A stretch of DNA of 64,000 nucleotides from Parapedobacter luteus (GTDB lineage: Bacteria; Bacteroidota; Bacteroidia; Sphingobacteriales; Sphingobacteriaceae). The stretch covers positions 124,888-188,887 of the forward strand of contig NZ_FUYS01000002.1 of the NCBI RefSeq assembly GCF_900168055.1, read 5' to 3'. Of this stretch, positions 34,608 through 43,753 are shown piece after piece (position 1 is the first letter of the stretch; every line of letters begins with the position of its first letter). A model generated the notes under the pieces. The model was given only the letters and a program-made list of their open reading frames with translations, searched no databases and had not been told where the DNA came from. Both the position numbers and the translations under genes were made by a program.

Positions 34608-35288
34608 GTGGCGGAATTTTTAGCATTTTTGAATAATCTCAGCAATCCCGATTGGATTGTTGCACATGGTGGTCTTTATTTATTGTTATTTATTGTTTTT
34701 GCCGAAACCGGCATTCTTATCGGGTTTTTCCTGCCGGGTGATCCGATCTTGTTTATTGCAGGAATCATTATTGCCAACCTGACGCTTGGCCCGGTAGACT
34801 CCGTGCTTACGTTGTTGTATTGGATTGCCTTGATTGCTTCCGCAGGCATTTTGGGCAATTTTGTAGGTTATTGGTGCGGCAAGTATTTCGGGCATCGTTT
34901 GCTGAAGATGAAAGATAACTGGCTTTTTAAGAAGGAATACATCTTCCGGGCACAGGACTTTTATCATAAACGGGGCGGTGTAGCGATCATCCTCGCGCGT
35001 TTTCTTCCAGTGGTGCGGACATTTGCCCCCATCGTGGCGGGCATCGTGGAGATGGATTTCAGGAAGTTTGCTTTTTATAACGTCGCGGGGGGAATCCTCT
35101 GGGTGGGCAGCCTCGTCACGTTGGGGTACCTGCTCGGCGAAAATGAATGGGTACAGCATAATCTCGAGTATGTGATTATCGGTATTGTAGTTGCTGCGAC
35201 GGCGCCTGTGGTCATAAAAATGATTACCGGAAAGAAGAAGACACCGGCTTATGCCGAGGCCGAGATGCTTGAAGAAGAGGAATGCTGA
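34608..35288 (+). CDS. DedA family membrane protein (second copy)
   Basis: A 226-residue DedA/VTT-family protein starting at GTG 34608 (no ATG fits upstream). It has AETGILIGFFLPGDPILFIAG, SAGILGNFVGYWCGKYFG, and ILARFLPVVRTFAPIVAG, and a C-terminal acidic tail EAEMLEEEEC. It is a diverged paralogue of the protein at 11280, here as a single gene. Membrane lipid homeostasis or lipid scrambling is known for the family; the division of labour between the two is unknown. Confidence 0.92.
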   Translation: MAEFLAFLNNLSNPDWIVAHGGLYLLLFIVFAETGILIGFFLPGDPILFIAGIIIANLTLGPVDSVLTLLYWIALIASAGILGNFVGYWCGKYFGHRLLKMKDNWLFKKEYIFRAQDFYHKRGGVAIILARFLPVVRTFAPIVAGIVEMDFRKFAFYNVAGGILWVGSLVTLGYLLGENEWVQHNLEYVIIGIVVAATAPVVIKMITGKKKTPAYAEAEMLEEEEC

Positions 35289-35384
35289 CCCGACCCGCCG
35301 TTCCCAAATGCGGATGCTTAGCTTCCGGGTGTTGGGATAAGTAAGTTGATACGTAAAAATGCATGGTGGAGTGAAAGGAATGTT

Positions 35385-35392
35385 TAGCTTTG
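35385..35392 (+). promoter_or_regulatory. -7 box of the MFS gene
   Basis: TAGCTTTG, an exact TAnnTTTG match, 22 nt before ATG 35415; no clear TTG at -33. Confidence 0.45.
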
Positions 35393-35414
35393 CGCAAAAC
35401 TTCATTATGTACTT

Positions 35415-36632
35415 ATGGACACAGAAGAATCTGTCGTTACCAAACAACACGTATCTGCCACCATTTATCCCGTACTGTTTGCCTTAAGCTTCTCGCATCT
35501 GCTTAATGATACCATCCAATCCCTTATTCCGGCGATTTATCCCATCGTTAAAGATTCGTTCCAGCTGAGTTTTTCGCAGATTGGCGTGATTACGCTGGTA
35601 TTTCAGCTTTCATCTTCATTACTGCAACCGCTGGTGGGCATCATTACCGATAGTAAGCCTTATCCTTATGCCTTGCCGGTAGGGATGGGATTTAGCCTTA
35701 CAGGGCTGGTCATGATGGCCCTGGCGCCGAGTTACTACTGGATCTTGGTATCCGTTGCTTTCGTGGGAGCCGGTTCGTCTGTCTTTCATCCTGAGGCTTC
35801 GCGTATGGCTTATGTCGCGTCAGGTGGCCGGCGGGGCTTTGCACAGTCGTTGTTTCAGGTAGGGGGCAATGCCGGAAGTGCCATCGGCCCGCTGCTGGCA
35901 GCGATGCTTATCGCGCCCTTTGGGCGATTTAATGTCATTTGGTTTTCATTTGCCGCGCTTACAGCTATTGTCATCCTCTATCGGGTAGGGAAATGGTATA
36001 AACCGAAATCTATCCGTAACTACATCCTAAGGCGAAATAAAGTCAAGGCAGTCGTCCAACAGTCATTGCCACGTAAGACCGTGATAGTGTCTATTGCGGT
36101 GTTGCTGGTACTTATCTTCTCCAAATATTTTTATTTTGCGAGCCTTACCAGCTATTACACCTTTTACCTGATGGATAAGTTTGGTGTATCCGTGCAGCAA
36201 TCACAGTTTTATCTATTTATCTTTCTGTTTGCCGTGGCTGCCGGAACGATGATTGGTGGCCCCGTGGGCGACCGTATTGGCCGGAAGTACGTTATCTGGC
36301 TGTCTATCTTGGGTGCGTCACCGTTCACGTTGGCATTGCCATACGCTAACCTGTTTTGGACAATCATTTTATCCTTCGTAATCGGTGTGATCATCGCCTC
36401 CGCGTTTTCGGCAATACTGGTTTATGCGCAGGAATTATTGCCGGGCAATGTAGGGTTGGTGTCCGGATTGTTCTTTGGATTTGCCTTTGGCATGGGCGGA
36501 ATCGGGTCCGCGGTGCTTGGTAAACTTGCGGATAGCCAAGGCATTGATTTTGTATACCACATCTGCTCATTTCTGCCGTTGATCGGCATTGTCGCTGCAT
36601 TGTTGCCGGACCTGGCGAAGCGATCGCATTGA
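35415..36632 (+). CDS. MFS exporter, fosmidomycin-resistance (Fsr) type
   Basis: A 405-residue, 12-helix major facilitator protein. The beginning FALSFSHLLNDTIQSLIPAIYPIVKD and the segment SVFHPEASRMAYVASGGRRGFAQSLFQVGGN are typical of the Fsr subfamily, first described as fosmidomycin exporters; the natural substrate is not known. Two loops with DRxGRK (GPVGDRIGRKYV) are present. Single gene with its own -7 box. Confidence 0.9.
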   Translation: MDTEESVVTKQHVSATIYPVLFALSFSHLLNDTIQSLIPAIYPIVKDSFQLSFSQIGVITLVFQLSSSLLQPLVGIITDSKPYPYALPVGMGFSLTGLVMMALAPSYYWILVSVAFVGAGSSVFHPEASRMAYVASGGRRGFAQSLFQVGGNAGSAIGPLLAAMLIAPFGRFNVIWFSFAALTAIVILYRVGKWYKPKSIRNYILRRNKVKAVVQQSLPRKTVIVSIAVLLVLIFSKYFYFASLTSYYTFYLMDKFGVSVQQSQFYLFIFLFAVAAGTMIGGPVGDRIGRKYVIWLSILGASPFTLALPYANLFWTIILSFVIGVIIASAFSAILVYAQELLPGNVGLVSGLFFGFAFGMGGIGSAVLGKLADSQGIDFVYHICSFLPLIGIVAALLPDLAKRSH

Positions 36633-36698
36633 TGCCGATCGGATGAATAGGCTATCAATAATTAAAGAAAAAACACCCGCAACGATGAAATAAGTGTG

Positions 36699-36706
36699 TA
36701 TATTTG
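36699..36706 (+). promoter_or_regulatory. -7 box of the FKBP-AKR operon
   Basis: TATATTTG, an exact TAnnTTTG match, 35 nt before ATG 36742; the -33 region has no clear TTG. Confidence 0.45.
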
Positions 36707-36741
36707 ACACGCTGAGTAGGCACTATCACTAATTATCCAAT

Positions 36742-37479
36742 ATGAATTATTTACGTATCACCGCGGTGTGTTGTTTGATGTATGCTGGACTTGCAAATGC
36801 GCAGCAAACCGGCGTCAATAGTGGGGCCGCCTTAAAAAACCGCAAAGACTCTGTTGCCTATGCTTTTGGCGCTTCTATTGCCCGCGACCTGAAGCGCACA
36901 GGACTTGAGGAAATCAACGCCACGGCACTTGGCCAGGCCATTGCCGATATATTTGCTGGAAAAGCATCCGTTTTTGAGGAAGAGCAAGAACGCGAACTGA
37001 TTATGGACGCGATAACCGCTGCCCGGGAGAAGCTCGATGCACGATTGAAGGATGAAGCGAATGCATTTATGGAAAACAACAAGGCAAAGCCGGGTGTTGT
37101 TACCACAGCCTCCGGCCTTCAATACGAAATTATCCGGGAAGGCGCAGGTGAGAAACCTGCACTGGCGGATACCGTCACGGTGCATTACAAAGGACAACTG
37201 AGTGACGGTAAGGTCTTTGACAGTTCGTATGAACGGGGCGAACCCGCGACGTTCCCGCTTGATCGTGTCATCGAAGGATGGCAGGAGGGCTTGCAACTGG
37301 TACCAGTCGGCGCTCACTATCGGATTTTTATTCCTTATGAGCTGGGATATGGTGAGCGCGGAGCTGGGCAGGATATTCCACCTTTTAGCCCATTGATTTT
37401 TGATGTGGAGCTTATTTCCGTGCAGAAGGCCAACGAGGAGACTCCGATCACGATCGGGCCGGCTGATGAAATGAAATGA
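36742..37479 (+). CDS. Exported FKBP-type peptidyl-prolyl isomerase (Mip/FklB-like)
   Basis: A 245-residue periplasmic foldase. Signal peptide ending ANA; FKBP N-terminal dimerisation domain (about 30-105, SVAYAFGASIARDLKR and an Ala/Glu-rich helix) and C-terminal FKBP domain (about 110-230) with DTVTVHYKGQLSDGKVFDSSYERGEPATFPL, VIEGWQEGLQLVPVG and YGERGAGQDIPPFSPLIFDVEL, the complete active-site set. The stop codon overlaps the next start (ATGA). Confidence 0.94.
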   Translation: MNYLRITAVCCLMYAGLANAQQTGVNSGAALKNRKDSVAYAFGASIARDLKRTGLEEINATALGQAIADIFAGKASVFEEEQERELIMDAITAAREKLDARLKDEANAFMENNKAKPGVVTTASGLQYEIIREGAGEKPALADTVTVHYKGQLSDGKVFDSSYERGEPATFPLDRVIEGWQEGLQLVPVGAHYRIFIPYELGYGERGAGQDIPPFSPLIFDVELISVQKANEETPITIGPADEMK

Positions 37480-38372
37480 ATCAATTAGGTAAATCGGATT
37501 TATATGTGAGCCCGCTCAGCTTTGGCTGTATGTCTTTGGGTGAAAACGCAACAACTTACAAAGATATGTTGCGTAAAGCGGCTGATGCGGGAATCAACTA
37601 TTTCGATACCGCTGATCTATATCAAAAAGGATTAAATGAATTGTACGTGGGGGAAGCCCTTCGGCCGATTCGCAAAGATATCCTCATTGCCACCAAGGTG
37701 GGCAACCAGTGGCGTAGCGACGGGAGCGGTTGGGATTGGAATCCGCATAAAGCGTATATCCTGAAAAGTGTTGAGCAAAGTCTCAAGCGGCTTAAAACGG
37801 ACTATATCGACTTGTACCAACTGCATGGAGGTACCATCGACGACCCCATTGATGAGACCATAGAAGCCTTTGAATTGTTGAAGCAGCAGGGGAAAATACG
37901 TTGGTATGGCCTCTCATCTATCCGGCCAAACGTGATTAGGGAATATGTCAGGCGGTCAAATATGGTCAGTGTGATGATGCAGTATAGCTTGTTGGATCAC
38001 CGGCCGGAGGAAGAACTGCTGGATTTGCTAAATAATCATGGCATTAGCGTCATCTGTCGCGGAGCCGTTGCTCAGGGGCTGCTTGTAGGCAAAGCCGCTG
38101 ACAGTTATTTGCAGTATACGGATGGGGAAGTCGCAAAGGCAGCGAAAGCGGTAGCCAAACTAGCGGCTGAGACGGACCTGGACCCACTGGATATCGCACT
38201 GGGCTATGTATGGGGCCATCCGGCTGTCGCTACTGTCGTCTTGGGGATGCGGACGGCAGCGCAATTGGATGAAGCCGTCCGCACGCTGCGTCGTGCGGTG
38301 CCATTGTCCGGGCTTCAACGGGAACAGTTGCGCCATGCTGTACGTTCGTTCCACTATGAAGGGCACCGTTGA
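37476..38372 (+). CDS. Aldo/keto reductase
   Basis: A 298-residue NADPH-dependent oxidoreductase with the full catalytic tetrad: Asp44 and Tyr49 in YFDTADLYQKG, Lys74 in IATKVG and His117 in LYQLHGG. TIM-barrel fold; substrate unknown. Translationally coupled to the exported FKBP isomerase by ATGA although it is itself cytoplasmic, so the link in function is not obvious. Confidence 0.93.
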   Translation: MNQLGKSDLYVSPLSFGCMSLGENATTYKDMLRKAADAGINYFDTADLYQKGLNELYVGEALRPIRKDILIATKVGNQWRSDGSGWDWNPHKAYILKSVEQSLKRLKTDYIDLYQLHGGTIDDPIDETIEAFELLKQQGKIRWYGLSSIRPNVIREYVRRSNMVSVMMQYSLLDHRPEEELLDLLNNHGISVICRGAVAQGLLVGKAADSYLQYTDGEVAKAAKAVAKLAAETDLDPLDIALGYVWGHPAVATVVLGMRTAAQLDEAVRTLRRAVPLSGLQREQLRHAVRSFHYEGHR

Positions 38373-38480
38373 CGGCGGGGGAAGGATTTAGCCTGGCTGA
38401 ACGTCGGCGTACCCTGCTTGCGGCTGGCTGTTCACTTATCGACTACTTGACACAATATTATAAACACTAATTCAATAGCA

Positions 38481-39329
38481 ATGAAAAAGCACCTAAGATT
38501 CGCTATCCTCACAGGATGCATAACGTTAGTAATGGGCGTGACCGCTTTATATGCACAGCAGCCGGAAAAGAAACTGGGCTGGTACTTATCTGCGCAAACG
38601 TATACCTTCAACCGGTTTACTTTTTTTGAGGCTGTCGACAAGACATTAGGCGCAGGAATGAATTCGGTGGAAGCGTTCAATGGGCAAGAGATTGGCGGCG
38701 GAATTGACGGGAAAATGGATTATAAAATGGATGCTGAAAAGCGTAAGGCGATTCTTAACGCACTGAAAAAGAAAAAGGTAAAGCTATGTGCGTTTGGCGT
38801 AGTGAATGGTACGACGGAAGAAGAATGGAAACAGCTGTTCGAATTTGCGAAGGCAATGGGTATCAAGGTCATTAATACTGAGCCAAATGTGGAGTTCTTG
38901 CCTTTAATAGGCGAGCTGGCCAATCGGTATAAGATTAAAGTGGGTATACATAACCATCCGAAGCCTACCAAGTACTGGGATCCGGCTATCGTGCTGGAAG
39001 CAATTGCGAAAGCCAATAGTAAGTATGTGGGCGCTTGTGCTGATATCGGTCATTGGGTTCGGTCGGGCTTGGATCCGGTAGAAAGCTTAAAACAATATGA
39101 AGGTCATCTGGTGAGCTTGCATTTCAAAGACTTGGCAGAAAAGACACCAAAGACCCATGACGTGCATTGGGGGACGGGTGTGTGTAACGTGGAAGGCGTA
39201 ATTGCCGAATTAAAACGCCAAGGCTTTAAGGGCAACATTTCAGCAGAGTACGAACATAACTGGGAAGATAATGCAGGCGACGTGGCCCAAAGTGTTGCAA
39301 ACTTCAGAAAGTTGTTGGCTGAGAAGTAG
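38481..39329 (+). CDS. Exported sugar phosphate isomerase/epimerase-like protein
   Basis: A 282-residue xylose-isomerase-like TIM barrel with a signal peptide (ending TALYAQQ). Core features: GWYLSAQTYTF, VEAFNGQEIGG, GVHNH-like VGIHNHPKPTKYWD and ADIGHWVRSGLDPVESL, LVSLHFKDL and SAEYEHNW, which supply metal and catalytic residues. Bacteroidota have many such exported members, thought to act on sugars or inositols in the periplasm; the substrate here is unknown. Followed by a palindrome shared with the convergent kdsB. Confidence 0.88.
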   Translation: MKKHLRFAILTGCITLVMGVTALYAQQPEKKLGWYLSAQTYTFNRFTFFEAVDKTLGAGMNSVEAFNGQEIGGGIDGKMDYKMDAEKRKAILNALKKKKVKLCAFGVVNGTTEEEWKQLFEFAKAMGIKVINTEPNVEFLPLIGELANRYKIKVGIHNHPKPTKYWDPAIVLEAIAKANSKYVGACADIGHWVRSGLDPVESLKQYEGHLVSLHFKDLAEKTPKTHDVHWGTGVCNVEGVIAELKRQGFKGNISAEYEHNWEDNAGDVAQSVANFRKLLAEK

Positions 39330-39333
39330 GCTT

Positions 39334-39375
39334 TAGGCTATGGGCGGTAGGCTTTGGGGTACCGCCCATAGCCTA
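39334..39375. repeat. Perfect 16-bp intergenic palindrome
   Basis: TAGGCTATGGGCGGTA (39334-39349) and TACCGCCCATAGCCTA (39360-39375) are exact inverted repeats with a 10-nt loop. They lie between convergent genes and the right arm includes the kdsB stop codon. No T tract. It shares GGCGGTARGCTTTGGG with the palindrome at 1727-1766. Confidence 0.8.
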
Positions 39376-40119
39376 CTGCTTCATCGCTTTTAGCCGATCC
39401 AAGTCTTCGGGGGTATCCACGGCGATGGTTTCTACCTTGGTTTCTGCCGTTTGGATGTGATAGCCGTTTTCAAGCCACCGGAGCTGTTCCAACGCCTCTG
39501 CCTGTTCAAGGGAAGAAACCGGGAGTTTGGTCAATTCTGCCAAGATGGCTGACCTGTAGCCGTAAATGCCAATATGTTTATAATAAGGATGCAAATGAAG
39601 CCAGTCCTGGGAGGGGGCATTCCGCTGAAAAGGGATTGTTTGTCTGCTGAAATAAATGGCTTGCCCCGTACGGTTGACCACCACTTTGGGAATTCCTGTA
39701 TTGAATAACTCTTCGGCAGTTGAAATTCGTTTTATCAACGTTGCGATTTGAACATGCTTATTGTCAAAACAGCTGACCAATAAATCAATCTGTGCAGGAT
39801 CGATGTACGGCTCATCACCCTGGATATTAATGGCGACATCAAAACCGCTGTAAACGGTAAGCACCTCCGCACACCGGTCTGTACCGCTCTGGTGAGTGCC
39901 TGCGGTCATCAATACGTTCCCGCCGAAGGTGCGCACATGGGCAAGGATGCGCTCGTCATCGGTGGCGACGACCACTTGATCAAGCGACTGACTTTGTATG
40001 GCCTGCTCATATACCCGCTGTATCATACTTTTGCCCGCAATATCGATAAGAGGCTTGCCCGGAAAACGGCTTGACGCATAACGCGCAGGGATAATGCCTA
40101 TGGTTTTGATGTGAGACAC
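39373..40119 (-). CDS. kdsB: 3-deoxy-manno-octulosonate cytidylyltransferase
   Basis: Activates KDO as CMP-KDO for lipopolysaccharide synthesis. The 248-residue protein has IIPARYASSRFPGKPL (nucleotide-binding start), VVATDDERI, NIQGDEPYIDP, IYFSRQTIPFQR, YKHIGIYGYR and LEQAEALEQLRWLENGY, which together define KdsB. It starts with GTG at 40119, 2 nt after the nucleoside kinase stop, as the third gene of trpS-dNK-kdsB. Confidence 0.96.
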   Translation of the reverse strand: MSHIKTIGIIPARYASSRFPGKPLIDIAGKSMIQRVYEQAIQSQSLDQVVVATDDERILAHVRTFGGNVLMTAGTHQSGTDRCAEVLTVYSGFDVAINIQGDEPYIDPAQIDLLVSCFDNKHVQIATLIKRISTAEELFNTGIPKVVVNRTGQAIYFSRQTIPFQRNAPSQDWLHLHPYYKHIGIYGYRSAILAELTKLPVSSLEQAEALEQLRWLENGYHIQTAETKVETIAVDTPEDLDRLKAMKQ

Positions 40120-40121
40120 GT

Positions 40122-40736
40122 TTAAAACAATCCAAACAATTCTGTTTCAATTTTCTGAAGGACAAAGCCCATATCTTCGGGATTATTAGCAAAATCGAGT
40201 TTGTCTTTATCCAATACGAGTAGCTTTCCGTCCTTATAATTCTTTATCCATTTTTCATACTTCGCATTGAGCTTAGAAAGGTAATCCAACCGGATGTTTG
40301 CTTCGTATTCCCGCCCCCTTGTCTGGATATTCTCGACCAATGTCGGTACGGAAGCCCGCAGGTAGATAAGCAGATCGGGTGGTTTGATGTAGGAGATGAT
40401 GCTTTCGAAGATATTACTATAGTTTTCGAAATCGCGGGCACTCATCAACCCCATATCATACAGGTTTTCGGCAAAGATATAAGCGTCTTCGTAAATGGTG
40501 CGGTCTTGGATGATGTTTATTTCTTTTTGTTGTAGCTGCACAATGTGCCTAAACCTGCTGTTGAGGAAATAAATTTGCAGGTTGAACGCCCAGCGTTTCA
40601 TGTCGCTGTAAAAATCCTCCAGGTAAGGATTGTCATCCACAGCTTCAAACTGCGGTTCCCATTTGAGGTGATTGGCCAGCAGTTTGGTAAGTGTTGTTTT
40701 TCCCGCTCCGATATTTCCTACGATGGCGATATGCAT
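40122..40736 (-). CDS. Deoxynucleoside kinase
   Basis: A 204-residue kinase that phosphorylates deoxynucleosides for nucleotide salvage. Start MHIAIVGNIGAGKTTL (P loop), then the conserved ENPYL-like DDNPYLEDFY, FLNSRFRH, the DRS-type QDRTIYEDAYIF and LIYLRASVPTLVENIQTRGREYE (lid). The frame extends upstream into trpS, but the family start is ATG 40736, 1 nt after the trpS stop. dAdo/dGuo versus dCyd preference cannot be told. Confidence 0.93.
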   Translation of the reverse strand: MHIAIVGNIGAGKTTLTKLLANHLKWEPQFEAVDDNPYLEDFYSDMKRWAFNLQIYFLNSRFRHIVQLQQKEINIIQDRTIYEDAYIFAENLYDMGLMSARDFENYSNIFESIISYIKPPDLLIYLRASVPTLVENIQTRGREYEANIRLDYLSKLNAKYEKWIKNYKDGKLLVLDKDKLDFANNPEDMGFVLQKIETELFGLF

Positions 40737-40737
40737 A

Positions 40738-41733
40738 CTATAACGTTCTAATGCCGATAATTTCGCGTACGTCCGCGATGGTTTTGCGAGCACTTTCCCG
40801 TGCTTTTTCATTTCCAAGGCGAATCATCTTGCTAATATACTCGTTATCGTTGGAAATTTCATGGATACGTTCACGAACAGTTGCCGTGGCGATAATCATG
40901 TCCTCCGCCAATTGCTTTTTCAGATCGCCGTAACGTATTTCGCACCGGTTGTATTGTTCGTCGAAATGCATCACCGTGTCAGGCGAGGATACCGCTTCGA
41001 GCAGCGTAAAGAGATTTTGTATGGCTTCCGGCTTTTGCTGGTTGGGCTCCGTGGGGCCACTGTCGGTCACGGCACGCATCACTTTCTTCCGGATCGTTTC
41101 AGGGGTGTCCGACAGGTAAACCGCATTGGCCTCGCCTTCTGATTTCCCCATTTTTCCTTTGCCATCCAGTCCGGGAATCTTGATGAGCTGCTTGCTAAAT
41201 GAAAATGCGTGCGGTTCCGTGAAATACGCTGTGTTGTACATGCGGTTGAACCGATTGGCAAACGTTCTGGTCATTTCCAGATGCTGCTCCTGGTCTTTAC
41301 CTACCGGCACCTTGGTAGCCCGGTGCAATAGAATATCGGCCGCCATTAATACCGGATAGGTGAGCAAGCCGGCATTGACGTTGTTGGGATTAGCTCTTAC
41401 CTTATCCTTAAATGATGCCGCACGTTCCAGCTCGCCAAGATAGGCATTCATGTTGAGGTAGAGGTATAATTCAGCCACTTCGGGCACTTCGGATTGAACG
41501 TAGATGGTTGCCACCTCGGGGTCAATGCCGGCCGCGAGGTATTCTACCACCACCTGGCGTACGTTGGCCTGTAGATCGTCGGGTGTAGGGTGGGTGGTCA
41601 GTGAATGGAGATCAGCGATGAAGAAAAAGCAGTTGTGCTCATGCTGCATCTGTACAAAATTTCTCACTGCCCCGTAGTAATTTCCTAAATGTAGTTTTCC
41701 GGTACTGCGGATACCGCTCACAACTGTTTCCAT
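40738..41733 (-). CDS. trpS: Tryptophanyl-tRNA synthetase
   Basis: Class I synthetase charging tRNA-Trp. From ATG 41733 the protein has 331 residues, as usual, and begins METVVSGIRSTGKLHLGNYYGA with the HIGH-type motif HLGN; the KMSKS loop reads GKMGKSEGE. Other markers: FFIADLHSLTT, LTYPVLMAADILL and VPVGKDQEQHLEMTR. First gene of trpS-dNK-kdsB. A -7-like box (TATTTTCG, minus strand, 41742-41749) lies 8 nt upstream of the start. Confidence 0.96.
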   Translation of the reverse strand: METVVSGIRSTGKLHLGNYYGAVRNFVQMQHEHNCFFFIADLHSLTTHPTPDDLQANVRQVVVEYLAAGIDPEVATIYVQSEVPEVAELYLYLNMNAYLGELERAASFKDKVRANPNNVNAGLLTYPVLMAADILLHRATKVPVGKDQEQHLEMTRTFANRFNRMYNTAYFTEPHAFSFSKQLIKIPGLDGKGKMGKSEGEANAVYLSDTPETIRKKVMRAVTDSGPTEPNQQKPEAIQNLFTLLEAVSSPDTVMHFDEQYNRCEIRYGDLKKQLAEDMIIATATVRERIHEISNDNEYISKMIRLGNEKARESARKTIADVREIIGIRTL

Positions 41734-41771
41734 ATTGACCGCGAAAATAAGGAATTCTCCGCTATTATCCT

Positions 41772-41779
41772 TATTTTTG
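41772..41779 (+). promoter_or_regulatory. -7 box of the desaturase gene
   Basis: TATTTTTG, an exact TAnnTTTG match, 29 nt before ATG 41809, in the 75-bp divergent region with trpS. Confidence 0.45.
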
Positions 41780-41808
41780 TGACCGCAAGGACTAATCAGC
41801 GGTCGACT

Positions 41809-42909
41809 ATGGAAACACTCGTTAAACCAACATATAAGAAGCCCGGACCGGACGATTTCTTTAAAAAACTTCAAAAGGAAGTACAGGAGAAGGTGTTGAG
41901 CGATAAGCGCATACAGCGGCGTAATGTGGCAAAAACCTATTTCCTGCTTTTTCTTTATTTTGCCTGCTATACCTGCATATTGCTTTTTGGAAACTATACC
42001 CCGTTGTTGTTTTTGTGTTATATTTTGTTGGGCTTTTCAATGATTATGCTCTTCATTAATGCGTTTCATGATGCCGCCCATGGAGCGGTATTCAAAAAAC
42101 GCAAACACAACCGGCAATTTATGTATGTGCTGGAACTGTTCGGCAGTAACAGTTGGCTCTGGGGCAAGCGCCATAACCTGCTGCACCATCCGTATCCCAA
42201 TATCCAGCATTGGGATACCGATATCAAGCAAAGCGACATGGTACGCATTTTTCCTGATACGCCCCATTTGAAGCAGCACAATTACCAGCATATCTATATG
42301 TTTCTGCTTTACCCGCTGTATACCCTCAATTGGTTATTCATTCGTGACTTTAAGGATTTTTTCGGTACGAAGGATAATTACGTCAAGCGAGTTGTGAAAA
42401 TACCTAAAGTGGAATATTATCGGCTGTTTGCGGCGAAGCTCGGTAACCTGTTTTACCTGCTGGCTATTCCAATGCTGGTGCTGAACCAGCCATGGTATGT
42501 GATTGTACTGGGCTGGTTATGTATGCACATTTTTGGTAGTATGCTGGGGGTTATAGCACTCATATCTACCCATGTAGATGAGACCGCCATCTTCCCGCTG
42601 CCTCCGGCGGATGGCAAAATGGGGGTGACGTGGGCCGAACACCAGATGATGGTGACCAAAGATTTCAGTGCCGATAGTCCGGTAGCCAATTTCCTTTTTG
42701 GCGGCTTTACGCACCACGTAGCCCATCACTTGTTTCCGCATGTGGCGCATACTTACTATCCTTATATCACACCCATCATCAAGCGGTATGCAAAGGAATA
42801 CAACTTACCCTACACCTGTTATCCGGCGATGAAAGCGGTGCGCTCACACTTCGTGTTGTTGAAAAAACAGGGATCGGGAGAGAGCTTGTTCCAACATGGC
42901 GAATTATAG
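41809..42909 (+). CDS. Membrane fatty acid desaturase
   Basis: A 366-residue di-iron desaturase with the three histidine boxes HDAAHGAVF, HNLLHH and HHVAHHLFPH, and four membrane helices (about 45-90 and 205-260). It introduces double bonds into acyl chains at the inner membrane. Start ATG 41809 (METLVKPTYKKPGPDDFF); upstream frame crosses the promoter. The 3' end overlaps the convergent mazG by 6 nt. Confidence 0.93.
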   Translation: METLVKPTYKKPGPDDFFKKLQKEVQEKVLSDKRIQRRNVAKTYFLLFLYFACYTCILLFGNYTPLLFLCYILLGFSMIMLFINAFHDAAHGAVFKKRKHNRQFMYVLELFGSNSWLWGKRHNLLHHPYPNIQHWDTDIKQSDMVRIFPDTPHLKQHNYQHIYMFLLYPLYTLNWLFIRDFKDFFGTKDNYVKRVVKIPKVEYYRLFAAKLGNLFYLLAIPMLVLNQPWYVIVLGWLCMHIFGSMLGVIALISTHVDETAIFPLPPADGKMGVTWAEHQMMVTKDFSADSPVANFLFGGFTHHVAHHLFPHVAHTYYPYITPIIKRYAKEYNLPYTCYPAMKAVRSHFVLLKKQGSGESLFQHGEL

Positions 42910-43707
42910 GTTTTTGGCTTCTTCCCAGTAAACATCCATTTCGGCAAGCGTCATCTCCTTAAGGCTCTTGCCCTGTTCGTGTGCGCGGGCCTCCAAATGA
43001 GTGAATCGCTTAATAAACTTCTTATTTGTGCGCTCCAGGGCGTTTTCGGGGTTGATACCAATGAACCGGGCGTAATTGACCAGAGAAAAGAGCAGATCGC
43101 CAAATTCTGCTTCTGCCCGTTCGGCATCTATGGCTTCCGCGTTCGTGACGTCAAACTCGTTTTTGAATTCAGCCAGTTCTTCCTCTACCTTCTGCCATAC
43201 TTGGTGCTTTTCTTCCCAATCAAACCCGACGCCTCGCACTTTGTCCTGGATACGGTACGCTTTTACCAACGCGGGTAATGAACGAGGTACCCCAGCAAGT
43301 ACGGACGTATTGCCTTCTTTGAGTTTAATCTGTTCCCAATTGCGTTTTACATCCTCCTCATTGGCTACATCCATGTCGCCATAGATGTGGGGGTGGCGGC
43401 TAATTAGTTTTTCGCAGACGCTGTTAAGCACATCCACGATGTCAAAGGCGGCTTGTTCTTCTGCGATGCGCGCGTAGAATACCAAATGCATCATGAGGTC
43501 GCCGAGTTCTTTTTTTACTTCGGGTAAATCGTTGTCCAGAATCGCATCCCCCAACTCATACATTTCCTCGATGCTTAGATGGCGGAGCGATTCCATCGTC
43601 TGTTTCCTGTCCCATGGGCACGCTGTGCGTAGCGTATGCAATACGGTCAGCAAGCGCTCGAAGGCTGTTGCGGGTGTTTCCTGGGGAGGGGGTGGGGTAT
43701 GCGGCAT
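42904..43707 (-). CDS. mazG: Nucleoside triphosphate pyrophosphohydrolase MazG
   Basis: Hydrolyses NTPs to NMP and pyrophosphate, cleaning damaged nucleotides and tuning ppGpp responses. The 267-residue protein has two MazG modules: CPWDRKQTMESLRHLSIEEMYEL with EExxE-type KKELGDLMMHLVFYARI, and a second with WQKVEEELAEF and EFGDLLFSLVNYARF. Ends with the usual EMDVYWEEAK. Tail-to-tail overlap with the desaturase. Confidence 0.95.
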   Translation of the reverse strand: MPHTPPPPQETPATAFERLLTVLHTLRTACPWDRKQTMESLRHLSIEEMYELGDAILDNDLPEVKKELGDLMMHLVFYARIAEEQAAFDIVDVLNSVCEKLISRHPHIYGDMDVANEEDVKRNWEQIKLKEGNTSVLAGVPRSLPALVKAYRIQDKVRGVGFDWEEKHQVWQKVEEELAEFKNEFDVTNAEAIDAERAEAEFGDLLFSLVNYARFIGINPENALERTNKKFIKRFTHLEARAHEQGKSLKEMTLAEMDVYWEEAKNL

Positions 43708-43726
43708 GTTGTCTTGTTTTTACCAA

Positions 43727-43734
43727 CAAAGGTA
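43727..43734 (-). promoter_or_regulatory. -7 box of mazG
   Basis: TACCTTTG on the minus strand, an exact TAnnTTTG match, 19 nt upstream of the mazG ATG at 43707. Confidence 0.45.
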
Positions 43735-43753
43735 ATAAAATTGCATCGGACGC

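Noticed and set aside
41142-41156. KMGKS instead of KMSKS in TrpS as a possible defect
   Set aside because: The second Lys is retained and Gly at this position is tolerated in bacterial TrpS, so there is no reason to suspect inactivity.
41734-41874. N-terminal extension of TrpS by 47 codons
   Set aside because: It crosses the divergent promoter region; the family starts at METVVSGIRSTGK.
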